Assembly (NCBI RefSeq): GCF_000227115.2
Contig: NC_016487.1
Span: 722,485 to 786,484 of the forward strand
Direction of reading: 5' to 3'
Length of the DNA: 64,000 bases
Source: Naumovozyma dairenensis CBS 421
Taxonomy: Eukaryota > Ascomycota > Saccharomycetes > Saccharomycetales > Saccharomycetaceae
In this document: positions 20,016 through 32,057 of the stretch, piece by piece
Layout of the letters: every line of letters begins with the position of its first letter
Numbering within the stretch: the stretch's first letter is position 1
The notes under the pieces: generated by a model
Databases searched by the model: none
What the model was told of the DNA's origin: nothing
What the model saw: the letters and a program-made list of their open reading frames with translations, nothing else
Translations under genes and position numbers: made by a program

Positions 20016-20936
20016 TTAAGTTCTAACTTCCTCATTGGCATCTTCTTCATGATTATCGTTGAATTTAGCTTCATATATTTGTTGCACATTATATTTTCTA
20101 TACTTCTTCGAGTAATCACCATCAACTACAGACATACCAATGTTATTTTTGAAACATTCTATTAAGATTAACTTATCATAGTTTTTTAAATCAACTTTAT
20201 GACCCAATTCGCCACCTTTAGTAGCCTCTATGACAACTTGCTTTATAATATCCATCTTTGGAATGGAATTAAAGTTCCGTCTACTAACTTCTACGGCAAA
20301 TTTATATTCAGTTGGATTATCTGCATTATGAAAATGAGGCGCCAAGACACGTTGAGCCAACTTGATCAATTGATCCATAGAACCACTACAAGAATACGTT
20401 ATTGGTGTCAATTTTTGAACATATCTAGTTCTCTTCTCCATATTTGTTGGGTCAGCTAAACTTTCAATAATCTTATGAAGGAATTCCTCGGGAACAATAG
20501 GTTTCCTTGTCTTACAGAATATCACACATTCACAGTCTAAATCAATGAATTGTAAAGGGTCTTTCTTTTTCTCACCTGTGAGAGTAGTTTTCTTATCATG
20601 GTCCTTTAGTTCAGATAACTCTTGCTTAATTTGATCTTCAATGGACAATTCTTGTTCCCCTTTCTTCTTATCATCATTGTTATCGCCTTCTTCAGTATTA
20701 TCGTCAGCTGCATCTAATTCAGCTAATTCATCTTTATAGATTTCTTCCAATTTTTCTTCAAATAATAGACCTAGTTCTTGGGCAGCCTGACGTTCCTTTC
20801 TTCTAGCACATGTTGCATAAATACCAGAAGTACCAGGGTCTAAAAAGCCAGATGACACTTTGAATTTTCTTTTTTTATTTCTATCATTATTATTATTATT
20901 ATTCCCACCATCGTGAGATCTTTTTTCTTTAGACAT
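20016..20936 (-). CDS. TAN1: tRNA acetyltransferase adaptor TAN1 (THUMP domain)
   Basis: A 306-residue protein required with Kre33 for N4-acetylcytidine at position 12 of tRNA-Ser and tRNA-Leu. The N-terminus (KFKVSSGFLDPGTSGIYATC) is the strongly conserved Tan1 block. A charged linker follows, then a THUMP RNA-binding domain in the C-terminal half (FKNNIGMSVVDGDYSKKYRK is the conserved end). I start at the ATG at 20934-20936; the frame is open 15 codons further, but the upstream codon is GTG, not ATG. I see no intron here, although I recall one in the S. cerevisiae gene. Confidence 0.94.
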   Translation of the reverse strand: MSKEKRSHDGGNNNNNNDRNKKRKFKVSSGFLDPGTSGIYATCARRKERQAAQELGLLFEEKLEEIYKDELAELDAADDNTEEGDNNDDKKKGEQELSIEDQIKQELSELKDHDKKTTLTGEKKKDPLQFIDLDCECVIFCKTRKPIVPEEFLHKIIESLADPTNMEKRTRYVQKLTPITYSCSGSMDQLIKLAQRVLAPHFHNADNPTEYKFAVEVSRRNFNSIPKMDIIKQVVIEATKGGELGHKVDLKNYDKLILIECFKNNIGMSVVDGDYSKKYRKYNVQQIYEAKFNDNHEEDANEEVRT

Positions 20937-21262
20937 TATTTCTTGGGGGGATGGCTCTAACCAAAATTCAGAATTAAACACTATACTCTTTATTTCTACA
21001 GTTTGTAAAAAGTTGAGTTGTTCTTGATCTCTTCCTTTAGATGCTTATCGTCAACTTTATGTATTTGGAAATTTTATATGAATTAGAAGAAAAAATTAAT
21101 AAAAAAAAAAAGAGGTACCTAGAATCTTCAAAAAAGGACTGAATGAAGACATTTATTTCATGATAGGAGTAGATTACTGTATTGCTTTTTATTCATTCAC
21201 ATGTTTATATAATGTCTATATCTATATATAGTCATCCCCCTTCCATTTTTCTTTTTTTTTCC
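20937..21262. other. TAN1 promoter and SEC15 3' region
   Basis: AT-rich, with an A-run near 21095-21110 and a pyrimidine tract near 21236-21262. No gene is seen. Confidence 0.4.
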
Positions 21263-23974
21263 TTATCGTCTGTTGAAGAATTTGGCAATTTTACTAGAGC
21301 TAGAATTATTACCAATAAAATCTCTTGTAAACACACTACTGTTATCATCAGCTTGATCATCAGTATTTGCTGAATCCAACAAGTTTTGTGACTTCTCAAT
21401 CTTATGTATCAATAAATTTGCATTATCAAACTTAACACGGGGATATTTCCTATTTCTAACTTCTGGATCCATCATATATTCAGCCAAATTATCTGATTTT
21501 AAAAGATCAATGTACTGTTTCAATTCAATAAATGTTTCTTCTAATGATTTAACATTATTTTCAATTAATTCAGGTGAATGCTTTTCACTGCTATGGTTAA
21601 ATGTAGGTGACATTGGCGTCATTGGAGTTGGGAAATTGCTCGACGTTTCAACGAAATCCATATTCCCGCTTCCATCATGATTAGGGAAAATTTTCGGGAT
21701 AATACCTTCTAGATATTTTATATCCACTTCAAAATTTAATATACTTATCTTTGTAATAAGATCGGGGGTATCATGTAATAATATATCTAAAAATCGTTTC
21801 GTTAATGAATCAAATTCACGGAAAATTAATAATATTTGAACACTATAAGGTAAATTGACTAAAGTGGAAGCAAACATCATTTCAAGAAATTGTGCTAAAT
21901 CGACAATGGAAATATCTGGATCTTGTCGTATTGTATTTGATGTCCAATCTAAATCAACTGTTTCCATAATATCAGAAACTTTTGAATCAATTAAATTAAT
22001 CAATTTAGTTTCAGCGAGTTTCCTACTTTCTGAATAATTTTTAATTGATGATAATTTAATTTCAATGTCTGGATTTTGCATAAGGTTATCCCTCGTCATA
22101 AATTTACTAAATGATTTGGCAGCAATGATAAAATAATCTAAATTAATTAAAATTTGTGCAATCTCTTCTCTTGATGTACTTTCCAGTTTGGAACGGATTT
22201 TCTTGTTAACCACATCAGTGAATATTCTATCAATAGTCTTAACCATCAATTTATTTAATGTATGCAATTGATGTCGATAAAAGATGGTAACAAATGAGGA
22301 TAATTTAGAATATGTTTTCTTAGTTAAAGTACATGTCATTGGGTAAAGAGGTGAAAATGGTAACGTAACCATAAATTCACCTGTATTTTCATTGTCAATC
22401 GTTGGTTTAATATTTTCATCATCTTTCATCCAACAAATTTGAGCCACCTTTTCAAATAATGATTTATCATTAATGGTTAGTGGCATAAAATCATCATCAT
22501 TTAATAATATTTCAAATTCATCATCAAATGCCTTTATCGAGATATCACAATAACTTTCAAATAATAATATTAGAATGGAATATAATGGTTCGATATTTAA
22601 CTTATAATTTTCTAAAATTGCCACGTATATGCAAAGGAAATCTTTAAACTCAATCCAATCTTTATCAGTGGTCAATCCAGTTCTTATGAAATGCCTTATA
22701 TATGGTAAAAGACGTGACATTAATCCATCCCAAAAATCATTAGTTGCATTATAATTATTATCTACTAGGACAAAATCAGTTGATTTATGTAAATTAATAT
22801 CATATAATAGAAAACCTAAAATTTTCCACAAATATTCCTTTAAAAATGTCATATTCATTTGTTTGGTAAAAGTATCAGTGGATATATCGCCCGGGATGAC
22901 ATTTGTCTTAGAGTTTGATGTTCTTTTCCATAATAATGGATAAATAATCTTGGATTTTCTAAATTCATATTCTTTAGAAAATTCAGTAAATAAATAGTCT
23001 AATTCGTTTAAGCTTTGAAAAATCATAATGGAATCATAAAATTCTTCAATATGGAAAAAATTATCTAGATTTAAAGTTTGTAAAATGGTTTGATCTCTCA
23101 TTGAAATTTCAACGGGTGAATTAAACTTAAAGCTTTCCAAATTCATTGATTTTTTCTTTTCCATCCAATCAATTAATAAATCAGATTGATAAGTTGTAAT
23201 AAATTTTTCACCTACAGTAGTTAAATTTTTACCTAGATTTGAATTTAATGAATTTCTTATTAGATTAAGACATTCATCCTTTGTGACGGATTTCAAATAT
23301 GGGATAGATTCATAAATTTCTTTCAAAAATTGGAAATTGTAATTTCTAAATTCTTGAAGATATAATTTTTCTAGATTATCTAAGTTCTGTAAAGCTTTGA
23401 AAAAATTCCCCTCAACGATTAATTCTTGACATTTACTGGAAAGACTTAATATCCTTATAACTTTAGTAATTAATATAATAGCCTCTGAAATTTTCATTGA
23501 TGTCTTTTTATTATTGACGAAAATTTGTTTCTTTACAATCAAATCGTTTGTAGTCTGAGATAATTGTTCTTGTAATTCTGCCATACCTTTAGATAAGGAT
23601 GAATCGATTGTATTTTGAATATTTGATATTTCATTCACTGATGATTCTAATTTATCATTTATTTGTGAATCTTGTAAAAGTTGTAATTCTAAACCTTGAA
23701 AATTATCATCAATGGACGTATCTAATTCTTGTATGATAGCATTTAATTGATCATTTTCAACAGCATTTCTTAAAAAGGGGACCCATTTATCAAAAGATTG
23801 AGGATCTAATTCAAATGCATCATCTTGAGTGCCAAAATCAACTCCATTGGTAATATTTGATTTCCCGTGTTCATCTTGAGTCGAAGAGATACTACTACTA
23901 ATTGACTTCTTCTTGGGTTCTGAAGCAAGAAGAACTTTTTGAAATTCTTGTGATAAAAGGACCTCTTGTTCCAT
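21263..23974 (-). CDS. SEC15: Exocyst complex subunit SEC15
   Basis: A 903-residue exocyst subunit. In S. cerevisiae Sec15 is the effector of the Rab GTPase Sec4 on secretory vesicles and links them to the tethering complex at the bud. The N-terminal heptad-rich region (about 80-160) is coiled coil; the C-terminal half is the helical Sec15 domain, including a conserved LAQFLEMMFASTLVNLPYSV-type segment near 730. Length compares with 910 in S. cerevisiae. Start ATG at 23972-23974 gives the expected acidic N-terminus. Gene order TAN1-SEC15-ADE5,7 supports the call. Confidence 0.95.
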   Translation of the reverse strand: MEQEVLLSQEFQKVLLASEPKKKSISSSISSTQDEHGKSNITNGVDFGTQDDAFELDPQSFDKWVPFLRNAVENDQLNAIIQELDTSIDDNFQGLELQLLQDSQINDKLESSVNEISNIQNTIDSSLSKGMAELQEQLSQTTNDLIVKKQIFVNNKKTSMKISEAIILITKVIRILSLSSKCQELIVEGNFFKALQNLDNLEKLYLQEFRNYNFQFLKEIYESIPYLKSVTKDECLNLIRNSLNSNLGKNLTTVGEKFITTYQSDLLIDWMEKKKSMNLESFKFNSPVEISMRDQTILQTLNLDNFFHIEEFYDSIMIFQSLNELDYLFTEFSKEYEFRKSKIIYPLLWKRTSNSKTNVIPGDISTDTFTKQMNMTFLKEYLWKILGFLLYDINLHKSTDFVLVDNNYNATNDFWDGLMSRLLPYIRHFIRTGLTTDKDWIEFKDFLCIYVAILENYKLNIEPLYSILILLFESYCDISIKAFDDEFEILLNDDDFMPLTINDKSLFEKVAQICWMKDDENIKPTIDNENTGEFMVTLPFSPLYPMTCTLTKKTYSKLSSFVTIFYRHQLHTLNKLMVKTIDRIFTDVVNKKIRSKLESTSREEIAQILINLDYFIIAAKSFSKFMTRDNLMQNPDIEIKLSSIKNYSESRKLAETKLINLIDSKVSDIMETVDLDWTSNTIRQDPDISIVDLAQFLEMMFASTLVNLPYSVQILLIFREFDSLTKRFLDILLHDTPDLITKISILNFEVDIKYLEGIIPKIFPNHDGSGNMDFVETSSNFPTPMTPMSPTFNHSSEKHSPELIENNVKSLEETFIELKQYIDLLKSDNLAEYMMDPEVRNRKYPRVKFDNANLLIHKIEKSQNLLDSANTDDQADDNSSVFTRDFIGNNSSSSKIAKFFNRR

Positions 23975-24390
23975 TGTTTTTTTCCTGAAATATCTCGATT
24001 TCTAGAGTATAATAGCGAAGTAAATATGAATCACAAATTTAAAATACCAGACCTTGGAACAGGTGTATAGTAACGCACAATTGAGGAAAGCGCAAGGGAT
24101 GCTTGCCACTAGACCTGTCCTTTAAGTCGTTGATAGTGTTAGTATTTCAAATATATAATATATATAATATCTACATGTTCTTCTTTAGACTATTTAAAGG
24201 TGTTTACCCCGGGTAAGCTTCTTCTTAAAGAACCAAATTACAATTACAATTACAATTACAATTACAAACAATTGATGGATACAAAGGGTCACAATACTAT
24301 ATAATATTACGTTGCCAAGTGGTAATACGATATGGTGAACAATTTATTATAAGTGTACGCTTTTTTCTCTATTTTATTTTCGTTTATTTA
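23975..24390. other. SEC15 promoter and ADE5,7 3' region
   Basis: Contains a perfect ATTACA tandem array, five copies at 24237-24266, and AT-rich DNA. No gene is seen. Confidence 0.6.
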
Positions 24391-26811
24391 TCAATACAAA
24401 CTAGTAGCGTTTTGAATAATACAACCTGGTTCATTGGATGATGCTTTCGTCTTCAATTCCCCAATTTGATATACAGTTTCATTAGCTTCTTCTAATAATT
24501 GTTTCACTCTGGTAATATTTTGCGGTTTCACAATCAAGACCATACCAATACCCATATTTAAAGTCTTTAAAATGTCATTTATTGGAACATTACCAGTCTT
24601 ACCGAACCAACGGAATACTGATGGAACATCCCATGTAGACATGTCCACAATAGCTTGTAAATGCGAAGGTAATGCACGAGGAATATTTTCAACTAACCCA
24701 CCTCCTGTAATATGTGCTAACCCAAGTAATAATTTTTCTCTAATTGATGGTAATAATTGTTTAACATATATTCTTGTTGGTACAAGGATAGCATTACCTA
24801 ATGTCATTGATGGATCCCATGGACATTCTGCATCCCAATTCAACCCACTATGTTCTATAATTTTCCTCACCAATGAAAACCCATTAGAATGAACACCATC
24901 AGAAGCGAGACCTAATAATATATCACCAGCTTCCATTTCATTTACCTTTGGTAGAATGTCACTTTTATTAACAGCACCTACAGCAGTACCATTAGTATCA
25001 TAATGACCCACTGGGTACATTCCTGGCATTTCAGAAGTTTCACCACCAACTAAGGCACAACCACTTTGTATACAACCATCTGCGACACCAGAGACGAAAT
25101 CTGATGCTATTTGAAGATCTAATTTCCCTGTAGCGAAATAATCTAAAAAGATTAATGGTTCAGCACCTTGTACCACTAGATCGTTAACATTCATGGCAAC
25201 TAAATCAATTCCTACGGTATCATGAATATTTGTTTCTTGTGCAATCAATAATTTAGTACCTACACCATCTGTAGCAGCGACTAACAAAGTATCATCTAAT
25301 TTATAACCTGCTGCTTTCAAATCGAAAAGACCACCAAAGCCACCAATATCTGAATCAGCACCTGGCCTTCTTGTTGATTTCACTTTATTTTTTATCTTTT
25401 GAACTAATAAATTCCCCTTATCAACGGAAACCCCAGAATCTTCATACGTTATACTTGTTGTTTGTTGTTCTTTTGACGTGATCTGTGTTTGGAAAGCACG
25501 ATGAGCAATATCATTTCTATAATATTTATCTTTAAAATCAATACATTTTATCCCTTCATAAGCAGTATCGACAGCTTCTCTTAATGAATTTGCTACTGAA
25601 GATACAGCAATGACTCTACCACCGTTAGTGACTAATTCACCATTATGTATTGTTGTACCGGCATGGAAAATATAAGTATCCCTTGGTAAAAGTTCTGTAT
25701 TAATTGTGATCTTATCACCTTTATTATAAGTTTCCGGATATCCACCAGCTGCCATAACCACCGTGGTTGCAAATTTATTATTTTGAATTCCAATTGGTAC
25801 AGAATCTAATCTATGTTGAGCGGCAGCCAAGAACACTTGAGCCAAATCAGTTTCATCTGACAATAAAGGTAAAACAGTTTGAGTTTCGGGATCTCCAAAT
25901 CTAACATTATATTCCAATACTTTTGGACCCATTGAAGTCAATATAATTCCAGTAAATAATACTCCAACGAATGGTAAACGATCCTTTCTCAATCCATCAA
26001 TAGTTGGTTTAATAATCTCGTTATCAATTTTTTGTAAAAGTTTCTTTGTTGCGACAGGGGCAGGAGCATAACAACCCATACCACCGGTATTTAATCCTAA
26101 ATCACCATCCAATATACGTTTATGATCTTGAGCAGGTGGTAAATTGAAATAAGAGTATCCATCAGAAATAGTTAATATTGAAATTTCTTGACCTTCTAAG
26201 AATTCTTCAATGATTAATTTATTACCAGCGGTACCGAATTGTTTATCTATCATTATTGAGTGGATTGCTTGTAATGCTTCTTCTTTTGTGGTGGGTAAGA
26301 TGACACCTTTACCTGCTGCAATACCATCTGCTTTAATAACAATTTTTTGATCTTGTTTATCTAGTTGTGAATTTATATAAGTGATTGCAGATTCTGCGTT
26401 GTTGAATTCATTATAGTTAGCAGTTGGAATATTATGATTTTTCATAAATTTTTTGGAAAAGATTTTAGAACCTTCTAATTGAGATGCATTTGAAGATGGA
26501 CCAAAGATAGGGATACCAATTTTATTGAAGATATCAGTGATACCATCTACTAATGGTTGTTCAGGACCAGGAATGACTAAATCGATGTTATTTTTTGCAG
26601 CGAAATCTTGTAATTTGGTGAAGTTCAATGGTATTGGTGATAAATCTGGTAAGTTTATGATCCTTTCATCGTCGTTAGATGAATTTGTACCACCATTACC
26701 TGGAGCAACGTATATTTTGTTTACTGTTTTTGATTGAGCAAGCTTCCAAACTAGGGCATGTTCTCTACCACCATTCCCTAGAACTAGTAAGTTTAACGAT
26801 TGTTCTGACAT
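24391..26811 (-). CDS. ADE5,7: Bifunctional GAR synthetase / AIR synthetase ADE5,7
   Basis: An 806-residue fusion enzyme of purine synthesis. The N-terminal half is glycinamide ribonucleotide synthetase (ATP-grasp): [19 protein letters not shown], then [17 protein letters not shown] and [12 protein letters not shown]. The C-terminal half is aminoimidazole ribonucleotide synthetase (PurM): [36 protein letters not shown] and [11 protein letters not shown]. The start at 26809-26811 matches the family, which begins only a few residues before the nucleotide-binding loop. The frame stays open with an ATG as far as 27054, adding 81 residues (see findings). TGACTC motifs upstream suit Bas1/Gcn4 control. 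S. cerevisiae is 802 residues. Confidence 0.96.
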   Translation of the reverse strand: MSEQSLNLLVLGNGGREHALVWKLAQSKTVNKIYVAPGNGGTNSSNDDERIINLPDLSPIPLNFTKLQDFAAKNNIDLVIPGPEQPLVDGITDIFNKIGIPIFGPSSNASQLEGSKIFSKKFMKNHNIPTANYNEFNNAESAITYINSQLDKQDQKIVIKADGIAAGKGVILPTTKEEALQAIHSIMIDKQFGTAGNKLIIEEFLEGQEISILTISDGYSYFNLPPAQDHKRILDGDLGLNTGGMGCYAPAPVATKKLLQKIDNEIIKPTIDGLRKDRLPFVGVLFTGIILTSMGPKVLEYNVRFGDPETQTVLPLLSDETDLAQVFLAAAQHRLDSVPIGIQNNKFATTVVMAAGGYPETYNKGDKITINTELLPRDTYIFHAGTTIHNGELVTNGGRVIAVSSVANSLREAVDTAYEGIKCIDFKDKYYRNDIAHRAFQTQITSKEQQTTSITYEDSGVSVDKGNLLVQKIKNKVKSTRRPGADSDIGGFGGLFDLKAAGYKLDDTLLVAATDGVGTKLLIAQETNIHDTVGIDLVAMNVNDLVVQGAEPLIFLDYFATGKLDLQIASDFVSGVADGCIQSGCALVGGETSEMPGMYPVGHYDTNGTAVGAVNKSDILPKVNEMEAGDILLGLASDGVHSNGFSLVRKIIEHSGLNWDAECPWDPSMTLGNAILVPTRIYVKQLLPSIREKLLLGLAHITGGGLVENIPRALPSHLQAIVDMSTWDVPSVFRWFGKTGNVPINDILKTLNMGIGMVLIVKPQNITRVKQLLEEANETVYQIGELKTKASSNEPGCIIQNATSLY

Positions 26812-26831
26812 CTTCTCTTTATCTCTTTTCA

Positions 26832-26869
<38 letters not shown>

Positions 26870-27054
26870 CTGTTTGTTTTGTATTTGATGACTCTCGATG
26901 CTATGAAGAAAACAAGAAAAAAGGTAAGCAAGAATGAAATCAACGAATAACTTAATTTGCTTAAATATATTGAATACAGAGAGATATAATCTAAGATAGA
27001 ATCAGTCATTGCGAGTAGGTAATATCCTGAACATGAACATTGCGCTGACTTCAT
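26812..27054 (-). other. In-frame N-terminal extension of ADE5,7 (coding status open)
   Basis: Eighty-one codons continue the ADE5,7 frame upstream to an ATG at 27052-27054. They encode a hydrophobic stretch (about residues 35-52), basic residues and twelve serines from an ATC/GAT repeat (about 26830-26871). Translated, this would anchor the enzyme in a membrane; otherwise it is 5' leader. A TGACTC motif at 26889 lies inside it. Confidence 0.35.
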
Positions 27055-27570
27055 ATAATTGACTTCAGTTTATTCGCTTCATCTTAGATAATATATGTAT
27101 CGTCATTATTATTATTCGAGATTGCATAGCAGTGCATAGTAGTAGTAATAGAGTCAGGTTGTTTGCCCTTCCTTCATCTTTCAACTCGGTCTTCTAACCT
27201 TTTTTTTTTTTTTTATTTTTTTTCAAAACAAAACTTTGACTTCTCCTGCTGCCAGTCTGATTTTGATTTTTGATTCTGTTTTCCATTCTGTTGTTGACTC
27301 TCTTCCGTTAGCCGTGGCCAGCCTTCTATCCCTCCAACACATGATAAGAGCGGACAAATGAATCTCGCGCCGTCTCCATTTTGAAAAATTTAAAAAATCG
27401 CTTATTTCACAGATACTTGAGATTATACACTGCTTTTCAGTAACTAATCTTAGAATAAAGGACATATAGCGTCAGTCACTCCACCGATTACTTCCACTTC
27501 TCTATATATGTACACAGTATGCATCTGGTGACAACAATAAACAGCAACTAACTCCAAGTAGCATCCAAGT
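27055..27570. promoter_or_regulatory. Divergent ADE5,7/MTO1 promoter with TGACTC sites
   Basis: Holds GAGTCA at 27151-27156 and TGACTC at 27295-27300, the Bas1/Pho2 and Gcn4 core known to drive purine genes in yeast, and a near-continuous T tract at about 27200-27223 that probably keeps nucleosomes away. A third TGACTC (26889) lies closer to the gene. Factor binding is inferred from the motif and the gene identity. Confidence 0.55.
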
Positions 27571-29676
27571 ATGTCATCCCTCTTAAATGCTTCCACTAAG
27601 GGGGCTACCTTCCTGTTAACAACTACAAGAGTAGCTTTAACTCGATTGACAACAAATAAAGGAAATGGCCTCACACTACGAAACGTGAAAAGACAAATAC
27701 ACTTGAATCATGAATTAAAATTAAAACTAGATAACTCACCATCCCATGGTGTTGTTGTCATTGGTGGTGGTCATGCCGGTTGTGAAGCTGCCACAGGATC
27801 CGCAAGAACTGGTATACAAACTACATTAATTACTCCATTCTTAGATAAAATTGGTACTTGTTCTTGCAATCCATCAATGGGTGGTATAGGGAAAGGTACT
27901 TTGTTAAGAGAAGTTGATGCGTTGGATGGTGTGGCCGCTAAAGTGACAGATTTGGCAGGTATTCAATTCAAAATATTGAATAGAAGTAAAGGTGCTGCAG
28001 TTTGGGGGCCGAGAGTTCAAATTGATAGAGATATTTATTTGAAAGAAATGCAAAATTTATTAAAAAATTATCCAAATTTAAATTTATTACAGGGGAAAGT
28101 TAAAGATATTATCGTGGAACAACAATCTACCACTTCTTCTTCCTCTTCTTTTTCTTCTTCTGTACCAATCGTTAGAGGTGTTATTCTTGAAGATGAATCT
28201 ATATTGAAAGCTGAGAAAGTGGTCATCACTACGGGGACTTTCTTAAATGCTGAAATTCATGTAGGAATGGAAACTTTCCCCGCAGGTAGAATTGGTGAAG
28301 ATCCAACATATGGGATAAGTAAAACTTTATCACAATTTGGTTTCAAATTAGGTAGGTTGAAAACTGGTACACCTGCAAGACTAGATGCAAAATCGATAAA
28401 TTTCAAAAATTTAGAAAAACAATTTGGTGATGATCCACCATATCCAATGAGTTTTATGAATGAAATTGTCCCCATAGCAAATAGTAAACAAATTCTTTGC
28501 TATGGAACAAGAACTACAAATGAATTACACGAATATTTACGTCAAAATTTAGATAAAAGTATTCATATTAAAGAAACTGTAAAAGGTCCAAGATATTGTC
28601 CCTCAATTGAAGCCAAAATTATTAGATTCCCAGAAAAAGAATCTCATAGGATTTGGTTAGAACCAGAAGGTTTAACTTCAAATGTAATATATCCCAATGG
28701 GATATCAAATTCAATGCCCAAAGATATTCAATTGAAAATGTTAAGAATGGTCCCCGGTTTGGAAAATGTAGAAATTATTCAATTCGCATACGGTGTAGAG
28801 TATGATTATGTGGATCCGACTCAATTACAAAATACTTTAGAAACTAAATTAATCTCGGGTCTTTATATGGCTGGTCAAATCAATGGTACCACAGGATATG
28901 AAGAAGCTTGTGCTCAAGGAATTATTGCAGGAATTAATGCAGGTTTATCTTTGAAGAATGATGGAACTACTCTAACACGCGCACTGGTACTAAATAGATC
29001 AAATTCATACATTGGTGTATTAATTGATGATTTAATAACAAAAGGTGTAGAGGAACCATATAGAATGTTTACTTCAAGATCAGAATTTAGAATTAGTGTA
29101 AGATCGGATAATGCTGATTCAAGATTAACAGAATTAGGTTATAAATTAGGTGTTATAAGTCCTGAACGATGGAGGAAATATAATTCAGACAAGGATATCT
29201 TTGAAAAAATAATTAACAAATTGAAAACTTTCTCTTTAAATTCCAATCAATGGGAAACAAAATTTAATAACACAATGAATATATCACAATCGGCCACAAA
29301 TAAATCAGCATGGGAATTGTTCCGTAAAGATGGTATGTCACTGGAAAAAATGATTTATTACGTTCCTGAATTGAATTTAAACGTATCTGAGATTCCAAAA
29401 CAAGTATTATCTAAGATTAATGTCGAGGCAAAATATGAACCATATTTAATAAAACAAAAACAATATGTTAGAGCATTCCAAGCAGATGAAAATATGTTTT
29501 TACCAATTGATATTGATTACAATCCAATTGCAAGTTTATCATCAGAATGTAAATTATTACTTAATAAAATCAAACCAACTACCATTGGACAAGCAAGAAG
29601 AATTCAAGGAGTAACACCAGCTGCAATCTTTGAATTGTACAAATTGGCACAAAATAGGAAAAATAAACCAGTTTGA
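27571..29676 (+). CDS. MTO1: Mitochondrial tRNA-modifying protein MTO1 (GidA/MnmG family)
   Basis: A 701-residue FAD protein that works with Mss1 to form cmnm5U at the wobble base of mitochondrial tRNAs. The first 45 residues are basic and Ser/Thr-rich, a probable mitochondrial presequence. Then follow the FAD-binding [10 protein letters not shown] (from residue 65), the Cys-containing [34 protein letters not shown], and the C-terminal [15 protein letters not shown] signature. S. cerevisiae Mto1 has 669 residues; the excess is a Ser-rich loop near 190-200 and the presequence. Start ATG at 27571 supplies the presequence. Confidence 0.97.
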   Translation: MSSLLNASTKGATFLLTTTRVALTRLTTNKGNGLTLRNVKRQIHLNHELKLKLDNSPSHGVVVIGGGHAGCEAATGSARTGIQTTLITPFLDKIGTCSCNPSMGGIGKGTLLREVDALDGVAAKVTDLAGIQFKILNRSKGAAVWGPRVQIDRDIYLKEMQNLLKNYPNLNLLQGKVKDIIVEQQSTTSSSSSFSSSVPIVRGVILEDESILKAEKVVITTGTFLNAEIHVGMETFPAGRIGEDPTYGISKTLSQFGFKLGRLKTGTPARLDAKSINFKNLEKQFGDDPPYPMSFMNEIVPIANSKQILCYGTRTTNELHEYLRQNLDKSIHIKETVKGPRYCPSIEAKIIRFPEKESHRIWLEPEGLTSNVIYPNGISNSMPKDIQLKMLRMVPGLENVEIIQFAYGVEYDYVDPTQLQNTLETKLISGLYMAGQINGTTGYEEACAQGIIAGINAGLSLKNDGTTLTRALVLNRSNSYIGVLIDDLITKGVEEPYRMFTSRSEFRISVRSDNADSRLTELGYKLGVISPERWRKYNSDKDIFEKIINKLKTFSLNSNQWETKFNNTMNISQSATNKSAWELFRKDGMSLEKMIYYVPELNLNVSEIPKQVLSKINVEAKYEPYLIKQKQYVRAFQADENMFLPIDIDYNPIASLSSECKLLLNKIKPTTIGQARRIQGVTPAAIFELYKLAQNRKNKPV

Positions 29677-30596
29677 ATCCCAAGTTAATTTTCTGGGCAA
29701 ATAAAAAGAGCCAAAACTCCATGTAAATATAAAATAAACAATGTAACATTATATATAACAATAATAAATAAATATTCGTTCATAATAAAAGCAAATCAAA
29801 CCTATTTTGATTTATTCTTACATATGGCAATACAATCTGTTGAACGAACCATTTTCACTTTTCCAGATCTTTCGGGACTCAATTTAAGAAAGGTTTAGTT
29901 TCTAGTTATTGTTCTTGTAGGAGGTTTGTATAACTTATTAGGACTTTAGTTTAAAATCTAGATTATCACAATAACAACTTGAACCCTAAGCAACCGCCGA
30001 GAGTACGAACTTTTGAGTTCTTTAAGAAACATAGCTGGAGTTTTACGATAGAAAACAGTTTAAAGAGATTCTTATACAGAGGTACATAAAAGCTGATAAA
30101 AGACATTGATTTAACACAGTTCTGTATATTCTTACACAACGGGAGGAAATTGAAGAAGGTACAGAAACAACAAGCATACATTTCAGAAGGTAAATAAAGT
30201 CAGTCAGACCACTTTATTATATACACACTCAATTGAGTACTAAGATATTAATACCGCTCTGGAGAAATCCAAAGGTAGCCAAAAGGATACACTAATTGAT
30301 ATTATGAAAGATTATATGTGACGTTAAAGTTGTGTCTGTGAATATAAGGTTACCCTCCCTTTGATATTTTAAAATATTCAAAATACTTTTAAAAATAAAG
30401 GTTTCTTCCCCGGAAAGTAATAAATAAGCGTAACGGAGGAATATATTATCTAGATACGGATAAGATATCAATATTCTTGCGCTATGTAACTATGGCTCCA
30501 CGTCTCGGATATTGAATTCTTGACGTTAGTATTTAATTGAATTAATTATTACCTTGACTTTCTTTTTACCGTGTTAAGAAGTTAAATGCTGCAAAT
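29677..30596. other. Long intergenic region upstream of HAP2
   Basis: A 920-bp region between MTO1 and HAP2 on the same strand, presumably the HAP2 promoter. It includes CCGG-containing and T-rich patches near 30360-30420. I found no tRNA, conserved small gene or repeat. Confidence 0.4.
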
Positions 30597-31718
30597 ATGA
30601 AAACTCAAAATAATGATGAAAGAGGAGATGACGAAGAAAATTTCCACCCATTAGAATCCGACGTAATTCCCAGAATATTGACTAGTCTCTCTAGAACTCC
30701 AACTCCAATTCCAACTCCATCTTTCCAAACTAGACTTATAGAGACGGATAGATCCACTATCATGGATGATAGAAGAAGTAACCTTACTTCATCAAATTCA
30801 CCAGTCGATACAGTACCGACTTTGGAAAGAACCTCGTCAGAATTATTCCTATATAACCGTTTGAATGAATTGAAGAATAGCAGTTCCTTTTCAGATGAGG
30901 GACAAATACAGCAACGACTGCAACAACAACAACAACAGCAATCGCAACTGCAACAGCAACTGTCTAAGGAGGATAATGCAGTACAAGCAAATAATACTAC
31001 AGCTCAACAACAACAACAGCAGCAGCAGCAGCAGCAGCAACAACTGGTGGATAAATTGATTGCCTTAACATCTGTTTCTACTAGTCTATTGAATGAGAAT
31101 GATAATAATAATGACGCTGAAAACATTGTATCTTCAAATAAACCATATCGCGACCAACAATCTAACCAAAATGAAGCAGTGTCCGCCGATGGACAATTGA
31201 AAGATGTGAACTTGGCTTCTACAAATCTGAAGAATAACGAAAATGAAAATGAAAATGAAAATGAAAACAATTACAACAATAACACTATCAATGAAGCTAC
31301 TGCTAATAACATTGATGGTTCTGCAACAACTAATGACCAGCCCTTTTATGTTAATGCCAAACAATACCATAGAATCTTGAAAAGAAGATACGCAAGGGCA
31401 AGATTAGAAGAAATATTAAGAATATCAAAGGAAAGGAAACCTTACCTACATGAGTCAAGACATAAACATGCAATGAGCCGGCCAAGAGGGAAAGGTGGAA
31501 GATTCTTAACTGCTGCTGAAATTGAAGCTTTAAAATTACAAAATCATCCTCAACAATCTAACGCCTCGACAATAAATGGCAATGCCAATCTGCAACAACA
31601 TCAGCAGCAACAACAGCAACAACAATCATCCCCAGCCTTAACACCACCTTCAATCTCTCTTGAAACGATACCAACACAGAAGGATGTAATTAAGGATGAA
31701 AACACTCCGTATACTTAA
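30597..31718 (+). CDS. HAP2: CCAAT-binding factor subunit HAP2 (NF-YA)
   Basis: A 373-residue subunit of the Hap2/3/4/5 complex that activates respiratory genes at CCAAT boxes. The NF-YA core is at about 249-305: [20 protein letters not shown] (subunit association) followed by [20 protein letters not shown] (DNA binding). Upstream are two poly-Gln runs (about 105-122 and 137-149, from CAA/CAG repeats) and an Asn/Glu repeat (212-228). A third Gln run lies after the core. S. cerevisiae Hap2 is 265 residues; the length difference is these repeats. Start ATG at 30597. Confidence 0.97.
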   Translation: MKTQNNDERGDDEENFHPLESDVIPRILTSLSRTPTPIPTPSFQTRLIETDRSTIMDDRRSNLTSSNSPVDTVPTLERTSSELFLYNRLNELKNSSSFSDEGQIQQRLQQQQQQQSQLQQQLSKEDNAVQANNTTAQQQQQQQQQQQQQLVDKLIALTSVSTSLLNENDNNNDAENIVSSNKPYRDQQSNQNEAVSADGQLKDVNLASTNLKNNENENENENENNYNNNTINEATANNIDGSATTNDQPFYVNAKQYHRILKRRYARARLEEILRISKERKPYLHESRHKHAMSRPRGKGGRFLTAAEIEALKLQNHPQQSNASTINGNANLQQHQQQQQQQQSSPALTPPSISLETIPTQKDVIKDENTPYT

Positions 31719-32057
31719 TTATTCAGAATCAAATTCATATTCAAAATATCACTGTAAAAAAAATAGAAAATGGAAAACGAAGGAATAATGCTGTTTTTCA
31801 AGTTTCAGAGATAGACTCGATATCATCTGCAGTAACTGCGTACATATAGTTTATAAAATATATTCAAAATAAATTAATAAAAAGAAATTAAACAAGATCA
31901 TCAAATCTATGCTTTTTTAATAAGTGTATTTTTGATTTATGTTGATGATACCATCGAGACCCTATGTTGTCATGTGTTGTTGTTGTTGTTTTATAGTGCA
32001 GTATTTACTAAATATATATATCTATAAACTAGAGAAGCCAATGTTTCTTTACCATCA
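31719..32057. other. Intergenic, shared 3' region of HAP2 and CSE1
   Basis: The genes converge. AT-rich DNA with a short GTT repeat near 31974-31990. No gene is seen. Confidence 0.4.

Noticed and set aside
29966..30181. 71-codon minus-strand frame in the HAP2 upstream region
   Set aside because: Cys/Phe-rich composition, no conserved motif, and it sits in a probable promoter.
31004..31370. Minus-strand frames rich in Cys, Phe and Ser opposite HAP2
   Set aside because: They mirror the CAG/CAA and AAT/GAA repeats of HAP2 and have no independent support.
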